Shown here one piece after another: positions 16,149 to 23,094 of a stretch of 32,235 nt of DNA. Position 1 is the stretch's first letter. The number at the start of each line of letters is the position of its first letter. Below the pieces are notes generated by a model. The model did not search any database. It was not told the origin of the DNA and worked only from the letters and a program-made list of their open reading frames with translations. The translations under genes and the position numbers were made by a program. The DNA lies in NCBI RefSeq assembly GCF_024505145.1, contig NZ_JANIAA010000065.1, positions 1-32,235 of the forward strand, read 5' to 3'. Origin of the DNA: Streptomyces rugosispiralis. GTDB lineage: Bacteria > Actinomycetota > Actinomycetes > Streptomycetales > Streptomycetaceae.

Positions 16149-16616
16149 TTACATCGGACTGGGGCTGCCCTTGGCCTGGACCATCTTGGCGAGGTTCTGG
16201 GTGACCGCCATGAAATGCGCGACACCGGTGAGTTCGGGGCCGTCGCCCACTTTGGTATCCGTGATGCCCCAAAACGCCTGGGCGTGATGGACCAGACCGT
16301 CATCACCGAGTTCGATCACGCCGATGATGCTGAAGGTGAGTTTGGCCGGCGCGTACACCGTGACCGTGGTCGGCACCGCCACCCTGCGGCCGTCCATGGA
16401 AGTGACCGGACGGCCCGGGGTCTCGTGCACCTGGCATTCGATGGACCAGGCGATGTGCTCGCGAAGCGCGTCCTTTCCGATGAGCGGGGGCGCGCCGACC
16501 GGGTCCTCGAAGACGATGTCGTCCGAGAAGAGCTCCAATACGGCCTCGACATCGCCCTCGTTCATGCGCCGCGCGTATTCCAGCGCCATCCTCTTGAGGG
16601 TCGCCTCATCGGCCAT
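16149..16616 (-). CDS. SnoaL-fold epoxide hydrolase/cyclase, MonB/Lsd19 type (first of two in map order)
   Basis: Small protein of 155 residues with the SnoaL/ketosteroid isomerase-like fold (ALEYARRMNEGDVEAVLELF, then FEDPVG). In Lsd19 the acid-base pair for epoxide opening is Asp38 and Glu65. Numbered from its ATG, this protein has Asp38 in FEDPVG and Glu65 in VHETPG, at identical positions. Such enzymes open the polyepoxide regioselectively to form tetrahydrofuran or tetrahydropyran rings. A good AGGAGG lies five bases before the ATG. It is 35 bp downstream of a diverged homologue and 34 bp upstream of the epoxidase gene. Compared with its neighbour it has a different C-terminus (TDTKVGDGPELTG onward), so the two are not redundant copies. 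Confidence 0.85.
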   Translation of the reverse strand: MADEATLKRMALEYARRMNEGDVEAVLELFSDDIVFEDPVGAPPLIGKDALREHIAWSIECQVHETPGRPVTSMDGRRVAVPTTVTVYAPAKLTFSIIGVIELGDDGLVHHAQAFWGITDTKVGDGPELTGVAHFMAVTQNLAKMVQAKGSPSPM

Positions 16617-16651
16617 GAACGCCTCCTGTGCGGTGCGGGGATCGTGGGGGA

Positions 16652-17089
16652 TCAGCCGGCGATGCCAAGGTCCGACCTCCCCCAGAACATCTGCAGTTCC
16701 TGAATGAGGCCACCGGCCCCCGCGCGCATCATCAGGACGTAGTCCCAGGTGATGCGGGAGTTCTCCGGGGCGTCCGGGGCCGTCAGCCAGCCGCGCTCGG
16801 CGAAGCCGGGGCCCTTGGGCAGATAGTCCATGGTGGCCGTCACCGGCACCAGAACATGCACCCCGTCCTGCCCCGAGACCGGTTCACCGGGAATCTCGGA
16901 GATACCCGCCGCGGCGAGTTCCTCGAAATGCGCACGAAGGGCGTCCCGCCCGGTCCTGCGCCCCGATCCGACCGGATCCTCGAACGTGACCTCGTCCGCG
17001 TAGAGTGCGAGAAGCCCGTCGACATCCGCGGCGTTCATCCGGCGGCTGTGCTCGAGAATGAGCTTCTTCCGGCTTCGCTCATCAATCAC
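16652..17089 (-). CDS. SnoaL-fold epoxide hydrolase/cyclase, MonB/Lsd19 type (second of two in map order)
   Basis: Protein of 145 residues with the same fold as its downstream neighbour: LILEHSRRMNAADVDGLLALYADEVTFEDPVG, partly conserved between the two. Asp38 (FEDPVG) and Glu65 (SEIPGE) occupy the same numbered positions as the Lsd19 catalytic pair. The active-site wall differs, with TMDYLPKGPGFAERGW where the neighbour has TVTVYAPAKLTFS, so it may act on a different epoxide. It is the first-translated of the two. Its GTG start (17087-17089) overlaps the stop of the upstream PKS gene (GTGA), so it is coupled to PKS translation. Two separate cyclases correspond to MonBI/MonBII in monensin. 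Which ring each closes cannot be told from sequence. Confidence 0.83.
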   Translation of the reverse strand: MIDERSRKKLILEHSRRMNAADVDGLLALYADEVTFEDPVGSGRRTGRDALRAHFEELAAAGISEIPGEPVSGQDGVHVLVPVTATMDYLPKGPGFAERGWLTAPDAPENSRITWDYVLMMRAGAGGLIQELQMFWGRSDLGIAG

Positions 17090-20000
17090 CGTGTGCCCCC
17101 ATGTGCATGCTCTCCGTCGCTTTCGCTTCGGCCCAGGTCCTGGTCGATGAACTGGAAGATCTCGTCGGCCGTGGCGTCCTGAATACGGCCGGCCGCCTGG
17201 CCTTCCGCCGTGCCGCCGCCGTGCCGGGCGGCGTGCAGGGCGGCCAATTTCGACAGCGTGGACTGAAGGCGCTTCAGCAGCGCCTCATGCGCCGTCCCGT
17301 CCCGGGCCACGGAAAGCAGCGCGCTTTCCAGCCTGTCGATTTCACCCAGCATCGGGGGAAGCGGATCCACATCCTCGGGCGCCAATTCCGCATGCAACTG
17401 CGCGGCGAGCGCGGCCGGATTCGGGTGGTCGAAGATGAGGGTGGTGGCCAGCCGCAGCCCGGTCACGGCCGTCAGCCTGTTGCGCAGTTCGATCGCGGTG
17501 AGCGAGTCGAAGCCGAGTTCCAGGAAGCCGCGCTCGGTCTGGATCCGTCCCGGGTCTGAGTGGCCCAGCGCCGCCGCGGCATGGGTGAGGACCAGATTGA
17601 GCAGCGTACGGCGCTGCTCCTGCACCGGCAGCGTGGCCAGATGGCCGGCCCAGTCGGTGTGCGGCCGGGCGGTGGCCGCGGTACGCCGGGCCGTACCGCC
17701 ACCGGTGAGCGCCCGCAGGGGAGCGGGCAGGGTGAGCGCGGGCCGGCCCGCCAGGGCCCGTACGTCCAGGTCGATGGCGATCAGGTGGTGGTGGCCGTGG
17801 CGTACGGCGGCGTCCAGGAGCCCCAGCGCCCGCTCACTGGACATCGCCCCGATGCCCGACCGGCTCATCCTGGCCCGGTCCGTCTCCCCCAAATGCCCGG
17901 TCATCGCGCTGGCGTCGGCCCACAGGCCCCACGCCACCGAAAGCCCCGGCAGGCCGAGGGCGCGGCGCCGGGCGGCCAGGGCGTCGCAATAGGCGTTCGC
18001 CGCCGCGTAGTTGGACTGCCCGGAGGCGCCCAGCGTGCCCGCGGTGGAGGAGAACATCACGAACAGGGACAGCGGCAGCCCCGCGGTCGCGGCGTGCAGA
18101 TGGGCCGCGGCCGTCGCCTTCGGGCGCCACACCCGCGCCAGCCGCTCCGGGGTCTGCGTGGTGAGGACGGCGTCGTCCAGCACCCCGGCCGCGTGGACCA
18201 CACCGGTCAGCGGATGCGCGGGATCGACCCCGGCCACCAGATCGGCCACCGCGTCCGGATCGGTGACATCGGCCGCGGAGATGCGCACCTGAGCACCCAA
18301 CTCGGTGAGCCGGACGGTGAGTTCATCCGCTCCGGCGGCCTCCGGACCGCTCCGGCTCACCAGCAGCAGATGCCTGACTCCCCACGTGCGCACCAGGTGT
18401 TCGGCGACCAGAGCTCCCAGGGTGCCGGTGCCACCCGTGATCAGCACGGTGCCCTCGGCGTCGAGTCCGGTGGTGTCCTCCTCGTCCTGGCCGTCGACGG
18501 CCGGGCCGGTCGCGGCCGTCGCACGGGCCATCCGGGGCACCAGCACCCGTCCGTCCCGCAGCGCCACCTGGGGTTCGTGCGCGTCGATCGCGCGCACCAC
18601 GGCCTCCGCGAGCCCCTCCCGGCCCTCGTGGCCCTCCCGGCCCTCGTCGAGGTCGAGCAGCACAAACCGGCCCGGGTTCTCCGACTGGGCGCTGCGGATC
18701 AGCCCCCATGCCCCGGCACCGGACGGGTCCAGTGTGGTGGCGCGGGTGTTGTCGGCATTGTCGGCGTTCTCGGCGTTGTCGGAGCTTTCGCCGGGATCGC
18801 CTGCCGCCACCGCGCCCCGTGTGACGACCACCAGCCGGGTGTCGGCCAGCGCCGGGCGCCGCAGCCAGGACTGCACCAGCCCCAGCAACTCCTCGGTCGC
18901 CCCCAGCCCGTCCCCGTGGCCGCTCTCGGCGGCGTACGGATGGACCAGGACCACGGCGGGGGCGGGCTCGCCCGCGTCGATCGCCGCGACCAGCGCCTCC
19001 AGGTCCGGATGGCACGCCGCGGCGTCGCCCGTGCCCGCCTGGGCCGGCTCCGCCAGCCCCAGCCGGTCCTCGCCCAGCACCACCCAGCCGCCGTCGCCGA
19101 CCACCGACGTCGGGGACGGCGCGGTGGCCGGGGCGGGCAGCGGCGTCCAGTCCAGGGTGAACAGCCCGTCCACGGCACGCGCGGCCGTGCGCAGCCGGTC
19201 CGTCGCGGCCGGGCGGGTCACGAGCGAGTCGACCGTCAGCACCGGCGCGCCCACCGTGTCCGCCACCGTCAGCCGCAGCGACCGCCGCTCCTCGTCCCGC
19301 GACAGCCGGACCCGTACGGTGGCCGCCTCGGTGGCCCACAGGGATACGCCGTTCCAGGCGAACGGCAGCCACACCTGGCCGTCGTCCTCCTGCCCCTCGG
19401 GCCGGTCCATCAGCAGTGATGGATGCAGTGCCGCGTCCAGCAGTACCGGGTGGATGCCGAATCCGTCCCGGCCTCCGGCGGCATCGGGCAATGACACCTC
19501 GGCGAGGACGTCGCCGCCCTGGCGCCACGCGGCCGTCAGCCCCTGGTACGCCGGGCCGTATCCGTACCCCGCCGCCATCGCCTGCTCGTAGAAGGCGCCG
19601 ACGTCCAGCGGTTCGGCGCCCGGCGGCGGCCATGCTCCGCCCAGGCCCTCCACCGGTGCGGGGGCGTCGGCGGCGGGCGCGAGCACGCCCACCGCATGAC
19701 ACACCCACCCCGCGTCGGGGCCGGAGTCCAGGGGCAGGGCGTGGCCTGCGCCGTTGGAGCCGTTGGAGCCGTCGGGGCGGTCGGGGCGGTCGGGGCGGTC
19801 GGGGCGGTCGGGGCGGTCGGGGCGGTCGGGGCGCGAGTACATCCGCACCTCACGCCGCCCGTCCTCCGCCGCGGCACCCACCACCACCTGCACCCGCAGC
19901 TCACCGGACTCGGGCAGCGCCAGCGGAACCCGCAGCGCCAGCTCCTCCACCCCGCCGCAGCCGACCTCGTCGGCCGCCCGCAGCGCCCACTCCACCAGCA

Positions 20001-22974
20001 TCGCGCCCGGCGCCAGCACCGCACCCGCCACCACATGCTCGGCGAGCCATGGATGGGACCGCGTGGAGATCCGGCCGGTGAGCACGTGAGTGGTGCCGTC
20101 GGCGAGTTCCACGGCGGCGGCGAGCAGTGGATGCCCGGCGGCCGTCAGCCCCAGATCGGCCGGATCGCCACCCGGTCCGCCCTCGCCGTCCAGCCAGTAC
20201 CGCTCACGTTGGAAGGCGTAGGTGGGCAGGTCGATGGCGCGGGGTGCGGGGTCGGCGGGGAACCAGCGGGTCCAGTCGACCTCGACCCCTGCGGTGAACG
20301 CCTGCGCCACCGAACGCATCAGCTGGGCCGCGCCACCGTGGTCGCGCCGCAGGGTCGGGATGGTGACCGCCTCGACTCCCGCCTCCTCGATGCTCTCCTG
20401 CATGCCGATGGTGAGGACGGGGTGGGTGCTGGCTTCGATGAATACGCGGTGGCCGTCGTCGAGGAGTGCTCGTATGGCGTCGGCGAAGCGCACTCGTTCG
20501 CGGAGGTTCTTGACCCAGTAGGCGGTGTCGAGCTTGCTGGTGTCCATACGGGCGCCGGTGACGGTCGAGTAGAACGCCACCTGTCCCGGCACCGGCTTGA
20601 CCCCGGCCAGAAGCTCGTTCAATTCCTCTGCGATTTCGTCTACTTGGGCGCTGTGGGAGGCGTAGTCGACGTCGATGAGTCGGGCGCGGTGGCCTGTTTG
20701 TTCGCATGCGGTGATGGTGTGGGTGACTTGGTCGGGTGGTCCGGAGATGACGGTGGATCCGGGTCCGTTGACGGCGGCGATGCCCACCCCTTCGGCGGTT
20801 TCGCCGAGGTTGGTGAGGAGTTCTTGGGCTTGTTTTTGGCTGAGGGTGAGGGAGGCCATGGCGCCGTGTCCGGTGAGTTGGCGGAGGGCGTGGGCGCGGA
20901 GGGCGACGATGCGGGCGCCTTCGTCGAGGGAGAGGGCTCCGGCGACGCAGGCGGCGGCGATTTCGCCTTGGCTGTGGCCGACGACGGCGGTGGGGGTGAC
21001 GCCGTGGTGGTCCCATACGGTGGCGAGGGAGATCATGACGGCCCATAGGACGGGTTGGACGACGTCGACGCGGGCGAGGTCGGTGGTGTTGACTCCGCCG
21101 CGGAGGACGTCGGTGAGGGACCAGTTGATGTGGGGGGTGAGGGCTTGTTCGCATTCGGTGATGCGGGTGGCGAAGGCGGGTGAGGTGTCCAGGAGTCCGG
21201 CGCCCATGCCGAGCCATTGGGAGCCCTGGCCGGGGAAGACCAGGACCGGGCCCATGCCGCTCGTTCCGGGGCGGCCGCTGGTGGTGGTGTTTGGTTCGAT
21301 GATGGTGGGGTGGGTGTCGCCGGTGGCGAGGGCGTTGAGTCCGGTCAGGAGTTCGTCGCGGTGTTCGCCGACGATGACGGCGCGGTGGTCGAAGACGGAT
21401 CGGGTGGCGATGAGTGACCAGCCGACGTCGGCCGGTGATGCCTCGGGGTCGGTGGCCACCCGCTCGGCCAGCGCCCGTGCCTGACCGCGCAGCGCCTCGG
21501 CGCCGCGTCCGGATACTACCCACGGCACTACAGCACCCGCCGAGACACCATCCCCCGATGTGTCCGGCGCGGGGGCGGACTCGACCGGTTCGGGGGCCTG
21601 CTCAAGGATGAGATGCGCGTTCGTACCGGAGATCCCGAACGACGACACACCCACACGGCGCGGCCGTCCGTTCGCCGCCCACTCGACCGGTTCGGTCAGC
21701 AGCTGCACCTCGCCCGCGCCCCAGTCCACATGCGGTGTCGGCTCGTCGATGTGCAGTGAGACGGGCAGCACCTCATGCCGCAGTGCCTGCACCATCTTGA
21801 TGACGCTCGCCACCCCGGCGGCCGCCTGGGTGTGCCCGATGTTGGACTTGATGGAGCCCAGCCACAGCGGACGTCCCTCCGGCCGGTCCTTTCCGTACGT
21901 GGCCAGCAGCGCCTGCGCCTCGATGGGATCGCCCAGCGTCGTACCCGTGCCGTGTGCCTCCACCGCGTCCACCTCGGACGCCGACAGCCCCGCGTTGGCC
22001 AGGGCCTGCCGGATCACCCGCTGCTGTGAGGGCCCGTTCGGCGCCGTCAGACCATTGCTGGCCCCGTCCTGATTGACCGCCGAGCCCCGGATCACGGCAA
22101 GCACCCGATGCCCGTTGCGCCGGGCGTCGGACAGCCGCTCCAGCAGCACCAGGCCGACGCCCTCGGAGAAGCCCGTGCCGTCGGCCGCCGCCGCGAACGC
22201 CTTGCACCGCCCGTCCGGGGAGAGCGCACGCTGACGCGAGAACTCGGTGAACCCACCGGGCGTGGCCATCACCGTCACCCCGCCCGCGAGGGCCAGCGAG
22301 CACTCATCCTGCCGCAGCGCCTGTACCGCCAGATGCGTGGCCACCAGTGACGACGAGCACGCCGTGTCCACCGTGACCGCGGGCCCCTCCAGACCGAACG
22401 AGTACGACACCCGGCCCGAGACCACGCTGCCGAGGTTTCCGGTGGCCACATAGCCCGCCGAGTCGCTCGTCGTCTGGCCGATGAGCGACAGATAGTGGTA
22501 CGAGTCCACCCCGGCGAACACCCCGGTGGCGCTGCCGCTCAGCGCCTCCCGCGTGAGCCCCGCGCGTTCGAACGCCTCCCACGCCGTCTCCAGCAGCAGC
22601 CGCTGCTGCGGATCCATCGCCGCGGCCTCACGCGGGCTGATCCCGAAGAACTCGGCGTCGAAATCGGCCACGTCGCGCAGGAATCCGCCCTCGCGGGCGC
22701 TGCTGGTGCCGGCGTGCTCCGGATCCGGGTCGTAGAGGTTCTCCAGGTCCCAGCCACGGTCCTCGGGGAACGAGGAGATGACGTCCACGCCCTCGTCCAC
22801 CACCCGCCACAGGTCCTCGGGGGTCGCCACATCGCCGGGGAAGTGGCAGGCCATCCCGACGATGGCGATGGGCTCCCGGGCGCGGTCCTCGACCTCGCGC
22901 AACTGCCGCCTGGCCAGACGCAGATCGGCGGTCGCCCGCTTGAGATAGCTGCGGAGCTTCTCGTCATCCGTCAT
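17086..22974 (-). CDS. Type I PKS, single module KS-AT(mm)-DH-KR-ACP
   Basis: One complete extension module of 1962 residues with N-terminal docking helix and C-terminal docking tail. KS at about 34-455 has Cys206, His341 and His381. AT at about 480-920 has Ser668 in GHSQG and YASH at 771-774, predicting methylmalonyl-CoA. DH at about 945-1260 has His980 in HVVAGAVLAP and Asp1180 in LLDAALH, a complete dyad. KR at about 1270-1690 has LDD at about 1599-1601 (B-type), Lys1619 and Tyr1656. ACP at about 1775-1850 has Ser1824 in GFDSL. Expected product: a 2-methyl-2-enoyl unit, usually E, the kind of trisubstituted alkene the epoxidase uses. A (RPD)7 repeat interrupts the DH. Transcribed just before the two cyclase genes. 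Upstream lies a 118-bp gap filled mostly by a tandem repeat. Confidence 0.93.
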   Translation of the reverse strand: MTDDEKLRSYLKRATADLRLARRQLREVEDRAREPIAIVGMACHFPGDVATPEDLWRVVDEGVDVISSFPEDRGWDLENLYDPDPEHAGTSSAREGGFLRDVADFDAEFFGISPREAAAMDPQQRLLLETAWEAFERAGLTREALSGSATGVFAGVDSYHYLSLIGQTTSDSAGYVATGNLGSVVSGRVSYSFGLEGPAVTVDTACSSSLVATHLAVQALRQDECSLALAGGVTVMATPGGFTEFSRQRALSPDGRCKAFAAAADGTGFSEGVGLVLLERLSDARRNGHRVLAVIRGSAVNQDGASNGLTAPNGPSQQRVIRQALANAGLSASEVDAVEAHGTGTTLGDPIEAQALLATYGKDRPEGRPLWLGSIKSNIGHTQAAAGVASVIKMVQALRHEVLPVSLHIDEPTPHVDWGAGEVQLLTEPVEWAANGRPRRVGVSSFGISGTNAHLILEQAPEPVESAPAPDTSGDGVSAGAVVPWVVSGRGAEALRGQARALAERVATDPEASPADVGWSLIATRSVFDHRAVIVGEHRDELLTGLNALATGDTHPTIIEPNTTTSGRPGTSGMGPVLVFPGQGSQWLGMGAGLLDTSPAFATRITECEQALTPHINWSLTDVLRGGVNTTDLARVDVVQPVLWAVMISLATVWDHHGVTPTAVVGHSQGEIAAACVAGALSLDEGARIVALRAHALRQLTGHGAMASLTLSQKQAQELLTNLGETAEGVGIAAVNGPGSTVISGPPDQVTHTITACEQTGHRARLIDVDYASHSAQVDEIAEELNELLAGVKPVPGQVAFYSTVTGARMDTSKLDTAYWVKNLRERVRFADAIRALLDDGHRVFIEASTHPVLTIGMQESIEEAGVEAVTIPTLRRDHGGAAQLMRSVAQAFTAGVEVDWTRWFPADPAPRAIDLPTYAFQRERYWLDGEGGPGGDPADLGLTAAGHPLLAAAVELADGTTHVLTGRISTRSHPWLAEHVVAGAVLAPGAMLVEWALRAADEVGCGGVEELALRVPLALPESGELRVQVVVGAAAEDGRREVRMYSRPDRPDRPDRPDRPDRPDRPDGSNGSNGAGHALPLDSGPDAGWVCHAVGVLAPAADAPAPVEGLGGAWPPPGAEPLDVGAFYEQAMAAGYGYGPAYQGLTAAWRQGGDVLAEVSLPDAAGGRDGFGIHPVLLDAALHPSLLMDRPEGQEDDGQVWLPFAWNGVSLWATEAATVRVRLSRDEERRSLRLTVADTVGAPVLTVDSLVTRPAATDRLRTAARAVDGLFTLDWTPLPAPATAPSPTSVVGDGGWVVLGEDRLGLAEPAQAGTGDAAACHPDLEALVAAIDAGEPAPAVVLVHPYAAESGHGDGLGATEELLGLVQSWLRRPALADTRLVVVTRGAVAAGDPGESSDNAENADNADNTRATTLDPSGAGAWGLIRSAQSENPGRFVLLDLDEGREGHEGREGLAEAVVRAIDAHEPQVALRDGRVLVPRMARATAATGPAVDGQDEEDTTGLDAEGTVLITGGTGTLGALVAEHLVRTWGVRHLLLVSRSGPEAAGADELTVRLTELGAQVRISAADVTDPDAVADLVAGVDPAHPLTGVVHAAGVLDDAVLTTQTPERLARVWRPKATAAAHLHAATAGLPLSLFVMFSSTAGTLGASGQSNYAAANAYCDALAARRRALGLPGLSVAWGLWADASAMTGHLGETDRARMSRSGIGAMSSERALGLLDAAVRHGHHHLIAIDLDVRALAGRPALTLPAPLRALTGGGTARRTAATARPHTDWAGHLATLPVQEQRRTLLNLVLTHAAAALGHSDPGRIQTERGFLELGFDSLTAIELRNRLTAVTGLRLATTLIFDHPNPAALAAQLHAELAPEDVDPLPPMLGEIDRLESALLSVARDGTAHEALLKRLQSTLSKLAALHAARHGGGTAEGQAAGRIQDATADEIFQFIDQDLGRSESDGEHAHGGTR
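18748..18783. repeat. Four tandem 9-bp units in a PKS linker
   Basis: Four imperfect copies of GTTGTCGGC, read on the coding strand as the repeated tripeptides SDN/AEN/ADN/ADN. It lies in the flexible stretch of the KR structural subdomain, residues about 1398-1409 of the PKS. A second low-complexity spot (EGREGHEGREG) lies about 40 residues further on. Both are probably replication-slippage products tolerated in surface loops. Confidence 0.75.
19771..19833. repeat. Seven exact 9-bp repeats encoding (Arg-Pro-Asp)7 in a DH domain
   Basis: The unit GTCGGGGCG is repeated seven times without error and is preceded by two 9-bp units encoding Ser-Asn-Gly. On the coding strand this gives seven RPD tripeptides at residues 1048-1068 and then GSNGSNG. 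The expansion lies between two strands of the DH double hotdog, where other DH domains, including the one in the next PKS here, have a short loop. In-frame, exact and recent-looking. Confidence 0.9.
20211..21641. repeat. Near-identical AT-domain block, copy A (partner 26938-28368)
   Basis: This 1.43-kb block encodes the KS-AT linker and almost all of the AT in the DH-KR module. It matches 26938-28368 in the neighbouring PKS gene at a constant offset of 6727 bp. I saw only scattered single-base differences, except for two clearly diverged patches (about 20329-20393 and 20583-20626). Outside the block the two genes diverge normally. Its codons favour A over G in third position (CAA, AAA, GGA), unlike the flanks. 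This points to gene conversion or a shared imported AT. Confidence 0.9.
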
Positions 22975-22996
22975 ATCGCATCAACCCGATCGTCAC

Positions 22997-23094
22997 GGCT
23001 GTCCTGATTGAGCGGTCCTGGTCCAGCGGTCCTGGTCCAGCGGTCCTGGCCCAGCGGTCCTGGTCCAGCGGTCCTGGCCCAGCGGTCCTGATTC
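22997..23094. repeat. Tandem 14-bp repeat, about seven units, between two PKS genes
   Basis: The unit AGCGGTCCTGGTCC (alternating with ...GGCCC) repeats from 23011 to 23080 five times, flanked by a degenerate unit on each side (22997-23010 and 23081-23094). It fills nearly all of the gap between the PKS stop at 23093 and the next PKS start at 22974. Each unit junction contains CCAG-N5-CTGG, so the RNA could form a run of small hairpins. No clear ribosome binding site precedes the downstream ATG. Confidence 0.88.

Noticed and set aside
22997..23094. CRISPR-like array
   Set aside because: The 14-bp units are directly tandem with no spacers and there are no cas genes, so it is a minisatellite.
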